Assembly: GCF_030412785.1 (NCBI RefSeq)
Contig: NZ_CP125295.1
Coordinates: 1,426,001-1,490,000 of the forward strand
Source of the DNA: Paraburkholderia sabiae
GTDB lineage: Bacteria; Pseudomonadota; Gammaproteobacteria; Burkholderiales; Burkholderiaceae
DNA length: 64,000 bases
Direction of reading: 5' to 3'
Shown: piece after piece, positions 46,456 through 55,151 of the stretch
Layout of the letters: every line of letters starts with the position of its first letter
How positions within the stretch are numbered: the stretch's first letter is position 1
Position numbers and translations under genes: made by a program
Notes under the pieces: model-generated
The model's database searches: none
Told to the model about the DNA's origin: nothing
What the model saw: only the letters and a program-made list of their open reading frames with translations

Positions 46456-47229
46456 ATGTCAACAGAAGAGGCTCGTGTGCTGGATGCACACATTGAAAAC
46501 GGCGTGCTCGTGCTCGCCATTGACCGGTTCGCGCGGCGCAATTCGATGGACCAGACACTCGTGAACGCACTGCGGGAGATGTTGTGGCGCGCTGATCGGG
46601 ATTCCGAAGTGAAGGCGATCGTGCTGCAAGGCAAGTCCGGTGTTTTTTGCGCGGGAAGCGATCTTGGCTTCATCTCGACGCTGTCCCTGGAGGACATGGG
46701 ACGGTTCGAGCAGGAGTGCGGCGACATCGGGCGGCTGATCGGTTTTGTGTCCAAGCCTGTTGTTGCTGCAGTGGCCGGCTTTGCCATTGGAGGGGGATTT
46801 ACCCTTGCTGCCTGTTGCGACATCGTCGTAGCCGGTCGCGAATCCCGCTGGAGCATGCCCGAGGTGCCGCTGGGCTGGCTTACGCCGTGGGGATTGAAAC
46901 CCCTGATTGAAAGGGTTGGCACAGCGCAGGCCCGTCGACTCTGCTACTGCCTTGAGCAGCTTGATGGCAAGCAGGCGCAGGCGATCGGCCTTGTGGACTA
47001 CGCAGTGAACGACGACGAGGTAGAGGCGTTCGCACTGCAGGTTGCCGCGAAGCTTGCGGCGCTGCCGGCACCCGCCGTCGCTGCGACAAAGCGACTTTTC
47101 GCGGGCTTGATGCTTAAGGATGCCGAGGCGATCGACTTCGAAGCGAACCGGCTGTTCGTGGAAAACTGCCGGGAACCCGCCGCGAGACAGACGCTGGAGC
47201 GCAAGCGCAAGGGGGTGGCCCATGAGTAA
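46456..47229 (+). CDS. Enoyl-CoA hydratase/isomerase family protein
   Basis: Crotonase-fold enzyme of 257 aa acting on acyl-CoA thioesters. The oxyanion-hole motifs are intact: FCAGSDLGFI (near residue 66) and AIGGGFTLAACCDIVVA (near 110-125). A glutamate follows in SMPEVPLGW at the usual general-base position. It starts the operon ECH, CoA-transferase, acyl-CoA dehydrogenase, EtfB and EtfA and overlaps the next gene by eight bases. Substrate unknown. Confidence 0.88.
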   Translation: MSTEEARVLDAHIENGVLVLAIDRFARRNSMDQTLVNALREMLWRADRDSEVKAIVLQGKSGVFCAGSDLGFISTLSLEDMGRFEQECGDIGRLIGFVSKPVVAAVAGFAIGGGFTLAACCDIVVAGRESRWSMPEVPLGWLTPWGLKPLIERVGTAQARRLCYCLEQLDGKQAQAIGLVDYAVNDDEVEAFALQVAAKLAALPAPAVAATKRLFAGLMLKDAEAIDFEANRLFVENCREPAARQTLERKRKGVAHE

Positions 47230-48787
47230 GGTCTGCACCGCTGCTGAAGCAGTCCGCTGTATTCGCGACGGAGACGTCGTTGCCAGCACGGGTGTGATCG
47301 GGTGGCTCACGCCGGACGCGCTGCTCAGAGAGATTGCGCATGCTTTCACAGTTGGTGCGGGAGCCAGCGATCTCACATTCTATTTTCCCGTCGGAACCGG
47401 CGACGCGCTAGCCATCCCGGGCATGGACCACGTCGCAAGACCGGGGTTGATGAAGCGCATCGTGTGTGGCAATTACATCAACCCCGTCAATCCGGTGACA
47501 GGACAACGCCCCGCCCTGATGCGGCTCATTCAGAGCAACGAGGTTGAGGCATACGCATGGCCGATCGGCGCGTCGATGCACTGGTTGCGCGAGGTGGCAC
47601 GTCGCAGTCCCGGTTATCTGACCAAGGTCGGCCTGGGCACCTATATCGATCCGAGACAGGAGGGTGGCCGGCTTAATGGCGCAACCCGCGAGCAGCTCGT
47701 GCAGGTGCGGGAGTTCGACGGGCAGGAGTATCTCTTCTATCCCACGTGGGACATCAATGTCGCCCTGATCAGGGCCAGCGCCGCAGACGAGTACGGCAAT
47801 CTGTCTTTCGATGACGAACCGCTGCAGTCATCTGCGATTGCGCTAGCCCTGGCGACGAAGGCATGCGGCGGTACGGTAATCGCACAGGTGAGGAAGATCG
47901 TCCAGCGCGGCGAACTGTCTGCACATCAGATGCGGATTCCCGGCGCGCTCGTGGATCGTGTCACCGTCGACGCCGAAGCGATGATGACGACCGACGTTTG
48001 CTTCGATGAGCGTTATCTCGGGGGGAAGTTCGCAGCCGACGCGCTGCCGCCCAGTCCCAGTGGCGCTGACCGCATCATCGCGCGACGCGCGGCGCGCGAA
48101 GTGCGTGAGGGGGAGGTCACGATCTTCGGCTTTGGGGCTTCCTCCGACATTCCGCTTGTGATGGCCGAAGCTGGGCTGTTCGACGACGAGGGCATCTGGC
48201 GATATCCGCATATCACTGAACACGGCGTCTTCGGTGGCGTGGTGATGAGCGGCTGGCAGTTTTCCGCGAACATGTTTCCGCAGGCGTTGCTCGACGGCGC
48301 GTACCAGTTCGATTTCATCGATGGCGGCAACTGCGATTTCGCCGCGCTCGCCTTTGCGCAGTTCGACGAGGCAGGTCACGTCAACGTCAGCAAGTTTGCG
48401 TCGTTCAATCCCGGCGCGGGTGGCTTTATTGACATCGCCACGAACACGCGACGCCTTGTCTTCACTGGGACGTTCACCACCGGCGGCCTGAAGGTCGCAA
48501 CCGAAGGCGGCAAGCTCGCTATCGAGCGTGAGGGCAAGTCGCGTAAATTTGTCCGCAGGGTCGAGCAGATCACGTATCCGCTCATTCAAGGTGTGCGGGA
48601 TCGCGGCCAGTCCGCGCTTCTCATTACTGAGCGGGCGGTTTTCCGTGTGGAGCGCGATGGCCTTGTGCTTCAGGAAGTGGCGCCAGGCATCGACGTTCAG
48701 CGGGACATTCTAGGGCAGATGGAATTCGCTCCGAAGGCCATCGTCCATGATCTGAAGACGATGGATGACGGGCTGTTCCGCGATTAA
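47222..48787 (+). CDS. Class I acyl-CoA transferase (YdiF/propionate CoA-transferase type)
   Basis: Moves CoA between carboxylic acids, probably activating the imported acid. The 521-aa protein is a single-chain fusion of the alpha and beta halves. The catalytic glutamate is E333 in the ITEHGVFGG context, and the glycine-rich FTTGGLKV and FGFGASSDIPL segments match the family. It lies directly after the hydratase (8-base overlap) and before the acyl-CoA dehydrogenase, so it supplies the acyl-CoA for their reactions. Confidence 0.85.
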   Translation: MSKVCTAAEAVRCIRDGDVVASTGVIGWLTPDALLREIAHAFTVGAGASDLTFYFPVGTGDALAIPGMDHVARPGLMKRIVCGNYINPVNPVTGQRPALMRLIQSNEVEAYAWPIGASMHWLREVARRSPGYLTKVGLGTYIDPRQEGGRLNGATREQLVQVREFDGQEYLFYPTWDINVALIRASAADEYGNLSFDDEPLQSSAIALALATKACGGTVIAQVRKIVQRGELSAHQMRIPGALVDRVTVDAEAMMTTDVCFDERYLGGKFAADALPPSPSGADRIIARRAAREVREGEVTIFGFGASSDIPLVMAEAGLFDDEGIWRYPHITEHGVFGGVVMSGWQFSANMFPQALLDGAYQFDFIDGGNCDFAALAFAQFDEAGHVNVSKFASFNPGAGGFIDIATNTRRLVFTGTFTTGGLKVATEGGKLAIEREGKSRKFVRRVEQITYPLIQGVRDRGQSALLITERAVFRVERDGLVLQEVAPGIDVQRDILGQMEFAPKAIVHDLKTMDDGLFRD

Positions 48788-48808
48788 CACATAGACAGAG
48801 GTAAGAAC

Positions 48809-49954
48809 ATGTTGATGGACCTGGATTCAGACGAGAAGCTGTTGCTGGACGGTGTGACCGATTTCGCGGAGCGTGCGCTACGCCCGGCCGTGCGGCCATT
48901 CGTCGAGCGTCACGAATTTCCGACCGAACTGGTGCGCCAGTTTGCCGAACTCGGCTTTATGGGCACTGCATACGATCCGGAATACGGTGGTGGTGGTCTT
49001 GGTGTGCGTGGCTCGGCGCTCGTAACCGAAACTCTGGCCCGTGTCGAACCGGGCTTTGCGGCGATCTATCTGTGCAACAGTGCACCGATGACTGTCATTT
49101 CCCGCTATGGCTCACCGGCGCTCAAGGAGCGTTGGCTCAAACCGCTTTGCGAAGGCCGGACACTTGCATCGTTTGGCGTGACCGAACCGGCGGGCGGTTC
49201 CGACGTGGCCAGCATCAAAACGAGAGCTGAGGAAGATGGCGATCATTTTGTCATCAACGGCGCCAAGATTTTTTCGACGAACGCTGGTACGCCACTGCAT
49301 GGTCTGTCGACGGTCATCGCAGTAACGGATCCCGAGAAAGGGCCCAAGGGCCTATCGACGTTCGTTGTCCCAGTCGGCACGCCCGGCTTCTCGGTCGGCA
49401 AGGCCGCTCACAAGGTCGGCTGGCGAATCGCGCAGTCAGTCGAACTGTATTTCGACAATTGCCGTATCCCGAAGGAGTATATGGTCGGCAATCGCGGGGA
49501 CGGCCTCAAGCAGATTCTCACGACCCTGAGCGTCGGGCGAATCCTGGTTGGCGCTGCGGGCCTCGGCCTTACGAAAAAATGTCTCGACCTGGCTCGTTCA
49601 TACGGAAACGGTCGTCGCGTCGGCGGCGTACAGATCTTCGAGCATCAAGGTCTGACGTTTCCGCTTGCGACAGTCATGACCAAGGCGCACGCTGCGGAAC
49701 TGATGATCCGCAATGCCGCGACACTTACGGACGCGGGCCGGAGCTTTCGCACTGAGACGTCGATGGCGAAACTGTTTGCAACGGAGCTCGCATCGGAGGC
49801 GGCAGACATCGCACTGCAGGTGCATGGCGGATACGGCGTGTTCGAGGACTACGAGGTCTCGGGGTTGCTCGGCGAGGCAAAGGTCCTCCAGATCGTTGAG
49901 GGAACGAGCGAGGTGCAGCGACTCATCATCGCCCGTGAGCTGGCCACTTCCTAA
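48809..49954 (+). CDS. Acyl-CoA dehydrogenase
   Basis: FAD enzyme that introduces an alpha-beta double bond in an acyl-CoA. The 381-aa protein has the [17 protein letters not shown] signature near the N-terminal middle and the C-terminal catalytic-base region [13 protein letters not shown] with E364. Electrons should pass to the EtfAB pair encoded next. ATG 48809 has AGAGG upstream; the ATG at 48815 is an alternative. Confidence 0.92.
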   Translation: MLMDLDSDEKLLLDGVTDFAERALRPAVRPFVERHEFPTELVRQFAELGFMGTAYDPEYGGGGLGVRGSALVTETLARVEPGFAAIYLCNSAPMTVISRYGSPALKERWLKPLCEGRTLASFGVTEPAGGSDVASIKTRAEEDGDHFVINGAKIFSTNAGTPLHGLSTVIAVTDPEKGPKGLSTFVVPVGTPGFSVGKAAHKVGWRIAQSVELYFDNCRIPKEYMVGNRGDGLKQILTTLSVGRILVGAAGLGLTKKCLDLARSYGNGRRVGGVQIFEHQGLTFPLATVMTKAHAAELMIRNAATLTDAGRSFRTETSMAKLFATELASEAADIALQVHGGYGVFEDYEVSGLLGEAKVLQIVEGTSEVQRLIIARELATS

Positions 49955-49967
49955 GCGGAGATTACGC

Positions 49968-50717
49968 ATGAAAGTACTTGTCGCAGTCAAGCGGGTGGTG
50001 GACTACAACGTGAAGGTTCGTGTGAAGTCGGATGGTACGGGCGTCGATATCGCCAATGTGAAGATGTCGATGAACCCCTTCGATGAGATCGCCGTGGAAG
50101 AAGCGGTGCGCCTGAAAGAGGCGGGTGTCGCGACGGAAGTAATCGCAGTGTCAGCGGGAGCGGCGCAGTCGCAGGAAACGCTGCGCACGGCGCTCGCGAT
50201 CGGCGCGGATCGCGCGATTCTTGTCGAATCCAACGAAGATTTGCAGCCACTGGCGATCGCCAAGCTGCTGAAGGCGCTTGTGGACAAGGAGCAGCCGCAA
50301 CTTGTGATTCTCGGAAAGCAGGCGATCGACGATGACTCGAACCAGACTGGCCAGATGCTTGCTGCGCTGGCAGCCCTGCCGCAGGCTACCTTCGCGTCGA
50401 GTGTCGTCGTGGCCGACGGCAAGGCCACGGTGTCGCGTGAAATCGACGGCGGTACGGAAACGCTCTCGCTGAAGCTTCCCGCCGTGGTGACAACTGACCT
50501 GCGCCTGAACGAGCCGCGCTACGTGACGCTGCCGAACATCATGAAAGCGAAGAAAAAGCCGCTGGAGACGGTGAAACCCGAGAGTCTTGGTGTGGACGTC
50601 ACACCGCGTCTGAAGACGCTGAAGGTGGCCGAACCGCCGAAGCGTAACGCGGGCGTGAAGGTGCCAGACGTGAAGACGCTTGTCGATAAGTTGAAGACCG
50701 AAGCCAAGGTGCTGTAA
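49968..50717 (+). CDS. etfB: Electron transfer flavoprotein, beta subunit
   Basis: Accepts electrons from the acyl-CoA dehydrogenase together with EtfA and passes them to ETF-quinone oxidoreductase. The 249-aa protein starts [20 protein letters not shown] and has the [16 protein letters not shown] and [17 protein letters not shown] segments that define EtfB. The frame opens at 49713 in the dehydrogenase gene, but ATG 49968 is 13 bases past its stop. A dedicated island copy in addition to a housekeeping one is likely. Confidence 0.95.
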   Translation: MKVLVAVKRVVDYNVKVRVKSDGTGVDIANVKMSMNPFDEIAVEEAVRLKEAGVATEVIAVSAGAAQSQETLRTALAIGADRAILVESNEDLQPLAIAKLLKALVDKEQPQLVILGKQAIDDDSNQTGQMLAALAALPQATFASSVVVADGKATVSREIDGGTETLSLKLPAVVTTDLRLNEPRYVTLPNIMKAKKKPLETVKPESLGVDVTPRLKTLKVAEPPKRNAGVKVPDVKTLVDKLKTEAKVL

Positions 50718-50731
50718 AGGAAGCCGAGAAA

Positions 50732-51682
50732 ATGACGATTCTGGTTATTGCAGAACACGACAATGTATCCATAAAGGCCGCAACGTTGAATACGGTGGCC
50801 GCCGCGGCGATGGTTGCCACGGTTCTCGACGACGAAATTCACGTCCTGGTCGCCGGCCACGAGGCACAGAATGCTGCCGATGCAGCGGCGCAAATTGCCG
50901 GTGTATCGAAGGTGCTGCTTGCCGATGCGCCGCAACTTGAATTCGGTCTAGCTGAGAATGTCGAGGCGACGGTTCTCGCGATCGCGAAGAATTACTCGCA
51001 CATCCTTGTACCCACCACGGCCGCGGGCAAGAACGTCGCGCCGCGCATCGCCGCGAGGCTCGACGTCGCGCAGATCAGCGACATCACCTCCGTCGACAGC
51101 GCAGACACGTTCGAGCGCCCAATCTACGCAGGCAACGCAATCGCGACGGTTCAATCGTCCGATCGCATCAAGGTCGTCACGGTCCGCACGACCGCGTTCG
51201 ATGCCGTGGCAGCCGAAGGTGGCAGCGCATCGATCGAGAAAATCGACGCAGCAGCGGACAGTGGACTGTCGCAGTTCGTGAGCCGGAAAGTGACGAAGCT
51301 CAATCGCCCAGAACTGACGAGCGCACCGATTATCGTCTCCGGTGGCCGCGGCCTCGGCAGCGGTGAGAATTACACGAGACTGCTCGAGCCGCTCGCCGAC
51401 AAGCTCAACGCGGCGCTCGGCGCCTCGCGCGCGGCCGTTGATGCGGGCTACGTGCCGAACGACTACCAGGTTGGCCAGACCGGCAAGATCGTCGCGCCGC
51501 AACTGTACATCGCGGTGGGCATCTCGGGTGCGATCCAGCACTTGGCCGGCATGAAGGACTCGAAGGTGATCGTCGCGATCAACAAGGACGAAGAAGCGCC
51601 AATTTTCAGCGTCGCCGATTACGGCCTCGTGGGCGATCTGTTCACGATCGTGCCAGAGCTTGTTAGCGCGCTCGATGCCTGA
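50732..51682 (+). CDS. etfA: Electron transfer flavoprotein, alpha subunit
   Basis: FAD-bearing partner of EtfB, 316 aa. N-terminal domain ([11 protein letters not shown]) and the C-terminal FAD-binding region with [38 protein letters not shown] and [11 protein letters not shown] are all intact. It closes the CoA-dependent catabolic operon. Its 3' end overlaps a small ORF with an internal duplication by eight bases. Confidence 0.95.
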   Translation: MTILVIAEHDNVSIKAATLNTVAAAAMVATVLDDEIHVLVAGHEAQNAADAAAQIAGVSKVLLADAPQLEFGLAENVEATVLAIAKNYSHILVPTTAAGKNVAPRIAARLDVAQISDITSVDSADTFERPIYAGNAIATVQSSDRIKVVTVRTTAFDAVAAEGGSASIEKIDAAADSGLSQFVSRKVTKLNRPELTSAPIIVSGGRGLGSGENYTRLLEPLADKLNAALGASRAAVDAGYVPNDYQVGQTGKIVAPQLYIAVGISGAIQHLAGMKDSKVIVAINKDEEAPIFSVADYGLVGDLFTIVPELVSALDA

Positions 51683-52145
51683 CAATCTTTACAGCGGGAG
51701 CCTCTCGGGTACGCGGGGAGCACTCCGGCGAGCTGGCAGACTCCGCGCCGACGCGGACGATGCGTCGCTATGGAGATGGTTCGCATCGCTCATGGAAAAT
51801 TCGAGGATTCGATGGAGAGATACGGGGAATTGCTGGCTCGTTGCGGTCGACTACACGTGCGTGTCTAGAGGATCTGATTTTGATGGTTCAATGCGCGCCG
51901 CGAAAGCTTCATGCGAGAACATGGACCTGAAACTCGTGGAAGCTGGCGCACGATCAGACACGGAGGATGCGTCACTGTGGCGATGGCTAACTATGCTCAT
52001 CGACGATTCGCTCATACGTTGGCACCGGGTCGATGGCGGCTGGCTCGTGATCGTTTCGCGTCGGCGCTTGTCAACCAGACACGATTTCGAATGCGCGATC
52101 CGGGCGGCGAAAGCTGCCTGGATTGCAAGTCGAGCCGGAAAGTGA
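51675..52145 (+). CDS. Hypothetical protein with internal tandem duplication
   Basis: A 156-aa product (from ATG 51675; TTG 51660 possible) with two copies of a roughly 55-aa unit. Copy 1: DASLWRWFASLMENSRIRWR...FDGSMRAAKAS; copy 2: DASLWRWLTMLIDDSLIRWH...FECAIRAAKAA. The DNA repeat period is 207 bases (GATGCGTC at 51758 and 51965). Each unit looks like a small alpha/beta domain rich in W. No function is recognised. It overlaps etfA by eight bases, so it may be translated from the same message. Confidence 0.6.
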   Translation: MPDNLYSGSLSGTRGALRRAGRLRADADDASLWRWFASLMENSRIRWRDTGNCWLVAVDYTCVSRGSDFDGSMRAAKASCENMDLKLVEAGARSDTEDASLWRWLTMLIDDSLIRWHRVDGGWLVIVSRRRLSTRHDFECAIRAAKAAWIASRAGK

Positions 52146-52568
52146 TGGGCAATCAGGCGATTAGCTTCGACTCTATCGGAAGAGGTAGTGGTCTGTCGCT
52201 GAGTTGAGGCTACGGCAGCCGAAGTGCGATCAGCCAAAGACATTCATGCGTGCAGGAATTCGGCCGTGCTCCGCGCGCCAATGCTAAAACGTCACGAAGT
52301 GACTTGTGTTTGCGCAACGCCGGTCCCTCGACGGCATTGGCTTCCGGCGCGTGCGACCACTGCTGAGATCGGTAACACTTGCGGAGATCAGTTCGTTCGA
52401 GGGATCTTGACGTTCTCTCCCTTAGGGCCGAGAGAACGTCACCCGGAATGATGTGTTCGGATGGCGCTTCCACGCAGCAGAATGCTCTTGCGTTGATAGA
52501 CTCTTGTTTTCGAGATGGGGAGCGCAGCGAACGTTAGTCTAGCGGCTTGCCCAACATCGCCGAGTAAG
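52146..52568. other. Intergenic region upstream of LysR gene
   Basis: A 423-bp stretch without a credible gene. Its notable element is the hairpin at 52409-52440. A minus-strand open frame (52210-52473) lacks family resemblance. Confidence 0.4.
52409..52440. other. Perfect 11-bp inverted repeat
   Basis: GACGTTCTCTC (52409-52419) and GAGAGAACGTC (52430-52440) enclose ten bases. No U tract follows. It may be a terminator-like stem for the upstream operon, or an operator for the LysR gene 129 bp downstream. Confidence 0.55.
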
Positions 52569-53543
52569 ATGAATTTTGACAGGCAACAACTCGAGACGTT
52601 CGCCGTAGTCGTGGAAACACGACACTTTGGTCGAGCAGCGCACGCGTTGAATGTGACCCGAGGTGCTGTTTCGCAGCGAATGATTGCATTAGAAGAGGCT
52701 GTCGGCACTCCTCTGCTGGTACGCGACGGGATGATGCTGACCCCTGCGGGGGAAATCATGTTGCTCCATGTCCAGGCGCTGCAGCTTCTTGAAGCGGATA
52801 CTCTGCAGCGGATCAAGCCGGCGGAAAAGGGGAGGACAAAGATTGCAATCGCGGTAAATGCTGATTCGCTCGCTACCTGGTTTGAGGCGGTCGCGTGTGC
52901 TATAGCCAAGGAGAATCTTGCGCTCGAATTGATCGTAGATGACCAAGACTATACCCTGTCGGTGCTGACGCGTGGCGAGGCGATGGGATGTGTGTCGACT
53001 GCGAGCAGCGCGCCAACAGGTTTCGTGGCGGAACCGATTGGCGAGATGGAGTATGAATGTGTAGCGACTCCCGAATTTGCTAAGACACACTTCGCTGATG
53101 GCGTCACCTTGCACAATATTCTTGCCGCACCCGCAGTGCTTTTTAATCGCAAAGACGGGTTGCATTCCATCTTCCTGGAGCGCCTTATTGGGTTTCCCGT
53201 ACACGGATACGCGACGCACTTTTTCCCGTCTCCAATAGCGTTACTGTCAGCAATCAGGGCGGGCGTCGGATATGGACTTGTGCCATCCCTGCAGATTCAG
53301 TCCTTAATTGACTCGGGAGATGTGATCTCGATTGCGCCACAGCGTAAGATCGCGGTGAGCTTGTATTGGCATCACTGGAAGGCGGCGCCGCCCAACGCGC
53401 GCCAGATCAGTGAACTGATAATGCATCACGCCCGCGAGGTACTGACTCAACTGACGGCTGAATCACCGCACTATTCTGTAAAGGGAGGTCGATGGGCGGC
53501 AATCGGCTCTGTCGACGGACAGAACGATTCAGGGAACAGTTAG
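52569..53543 (+). CDS. LysR-family regulator, ArgP-like
   Basis: The 324-aa protein starts MNFDRQQLETFAVVVETRHFGRAAHALNVTRGAVSQRMIALEE, with an HTH at residues 15-60 and an effector-binding domain beyond 90. The overall sequence and the QRMIALEEAVGTPLLVRD region resemble ArgP (IciA), which controls arginine/lysine export genes. No LysE-type exporter is adjacent; an IS element begins 86 bp downstream, so a former partner gene may have been displaced. Upstream codons to 52515 are rejected. Confidence 0.85.
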   Translation: MNFDRQQLETFAVVVETRHFGRAAHALNVTRGAVSQRMIALEEAVGTPLLVRDGMMLTPAGEIMLLHVQALQLLEADTLQRIKPAEKGRTKIAIAVNADSLATWFEAVACAIAKENLALELIVDDQDYTLSVLTRGEAMGCVSTASSAPTGFVAEPIGEMEYECVATPEFAKTHFADGVTLHNILAAPAVLFNRKDGLHSIFLERLIGFPVHGYATHFFPSPIALLSAIRAGVGYGLVPSLQIQSLIDSGDVISIAPQRKIAVSLYWHHWKAAPPNARQISELIMHHAREVLTQLTAESPHYSVKGGRWAAIGSVDGQNDSGNS

Positions 53544-53668
53544 TTTCACGCAATTAACGGAGGCGAGCTCGGCCGCTCATCTTGACGAGCGTCGGTCGAG
53601 CTCTCCGGTCGTTAAGAGTTTCGATGTTTGAACCGCCCCGACTTTGTCGGAGACCGCCGAGTTTGGCG

Positions 53669-54565
53669 CTACGCCGCTCGAGCGGAGCGCACCAGATTCC
53701 GATTGTAGACTTCCTCTGCTTCCGCAGGCGATACGTACCCGAGCGGGCCGAGCAACCGATGGTGGTTATACCAGTGAACCCATTCGAGCGTGGCGAGCTC
53801 GACGTCTTGGAGCGTACGCCATGAACGCCGATGCACAACTTCGGCCTTGTACAAGCCGTTGATCGTTTCGGCCAGAGCGTTGTCGTACGAGTCGCCGACG
53901 GTTCCGACTGATGGCTCAACGCCAACATCCACCAAACGTTCGGTGTACCGAATGCTGAGATATTGCGACCCGTGATCGCTATGATGAATGAGCCCGGGCG
54001 GTGGCTGGCGATCGTGTAACGCCTGGTTCAGCGCATCCAGCACGAAGTCAGTCTTCATCGATGCCGACACTCGCCAGCCGACGATACGGCGCGCAAACAC
54101 ATCGGTCACGAAGGCCACATAGACGAAGCCCGACCATGTCCAGCAATACGTAAAATCCGCAACCCACAGCGCGTTCGGCCGCTCGGCCCGAAACTGACGT
54201 TTGACCCGGTCCAGCGGGCACGGCACCGCATCGTCGCGCTGCGTCGTCTTGATCCGGCGCCCACGCCGCACACCTTCGAGGCCCATCACCTTCATCAGGC
54301 GCGCAACCGTGCAGCGCGCGACCTTTACGCCATCGCGCAACAACTGGCGCCAGACCTTGCGCACACCATACACGCCGAAGTTCTCCTCCCAGATCGCCCG
54401 GATGAGGGCCTTCAGTTCAGCGTCGCGACGCGCTCGTGCTGGCCATTGCTCCGGATCGCTGCGCCGCCCGGCGTGCCGGTAATACGTCGACGGCGCGATC
54501 GGCAGCAGGCGGCAGATCGGCTCGATACCGTAGACGTCGCGATGCTCATCGATGAACGCGATCAT
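53669..54565 (-). CDS. IS3-family transposase, OrfB (catalytic subunit)
   Basis: The 298-aa protein has an HTH_21-type N-terminal region (YGIEPICRLLPIAPSTYYRH), then the rve integrase core with DDE residues in WVADFTYCW, IHHSDHGSQY and NALAETINGLYK. It ends in a conserved YNHHRLLGPLGYVSPAEAE tail. Its ATG overlaps the OrfA stop (ATGA), so it may be made separately or by frameshifting fused to OrfA. Confidence 0.93.
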   Translation of the reverse strand: MIAFIDEHRDVYGIEPICRLLPIAPSTYYRHAGRRSDPEQWPARARRDAELKALIRAIWEENFGVYGVRKVWRQLLRDGVKVARCTVARLMKVMGLEGVRRGRRIKTTQRDDAVPCPLDRVKRQFRAERPNALWVADFTYCWTWSGFVYVAFVTDVFARRIVGWRVSASMKTDFVLDALNQALHDRQPPPGLIHHSDHGSQYLSIRYTERLVDVGVEPSVGTVGDSYDNALAETINGLYKAEVVHRRSWRTLQDVELATLEWVHWYNHHRLLGPLGYVSPAEAEEVYNRNLVRSARAA

Positions 54566-54909
54566 GGCTTCGATCGGCGGTCGAGCTCCGCCTGCGCGAA
54601 ATATGCGGAGGCCTTGCGCAGGATCTCGTTGGCCGTCCGCAGCTCACGATTCTCGCGCTCCAGTTCCTTCAGACGCGCCAGCTCCGAAGTTGTCGCGCCC
54701 GCTCGTTGGCCACGGTCGCGCTCAGCCTGAATGATCCAGTTGCGAAGCGTCTCGCGCGACATCCCCATCTTCGAGGCGATCGAGCGGATCGCCGCCCCCT
54801 GCGTTTGATACTCGTGTTGGTGCTCAAACACCATCCGGATCGCTCGCTCACGGACCTCATCCGAATATCGCGTCCCGGTGGGCTTCCTTGTCTTGCCTTC
54901 GCTTTCCAT
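54562..54909 (-). CDS. IS3-family transposase, OrfA (DNA-binding subunit)
   Basis: The 115-aa protein has a helix-turn-helix (about 20-60, AIRSIASKMGMSRETLRNWI) and a leucine-zipper helix (ELARLKELERENRELRTANEILRKA) for multimerisation. It lies just inside the right IS end, with its stop overlapping OrfB. Confidence 0.93.
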   Translation of the reverse strand: MESEGKTRKPTGTRYSDEVRERAIRMVFEHQHEYQTQGAAIRSIASKMGMSRETLRNWIIQAERDRGQRAGATTSELARLKELERENRELRTANEILRKASAYFAQAELDRRSKP

Positions 54910-55151
54910 GCTTCAAATCTCCCGTTACAGCCAAGATCCGAAGTCTCCTACATTTCCGGGGCGGTTCAGTTAGCCGTCATTCGGGAGGTTTGCGATCGAA
55001 TTTGACGTACGTAGCAGTCGCGACCTTTAGTGCGTGTGGCAAGCAGCGGAGTGCTTAAGACCGAGCGGGTCCGCGTGCGCATGGGCCAGCTCGGTGTGGT
55101 AGTTTTCGGAGGGACGCGCAGCCTACCGGCGAGGTTTGCTGTGATGGTTTG

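Larger units (their letters stand above)
53626..54971. mobile_element. IS3-family insertion sequence (1340 bp plus 3-bp target duplication)
   Basis: Terminal inverted repeats begin TGAACCGCCCCG at 53629 and end as its complement at 54968; the match extends to 21 of 26 positions. GTT directly flanks both ends (53626-53628 and 54969-54971), a 3-bp target duplication typical of IS3 elements. It carries two overlapping transposase frames on the minus strand. Both frames look intact. Confidence 0.9.
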
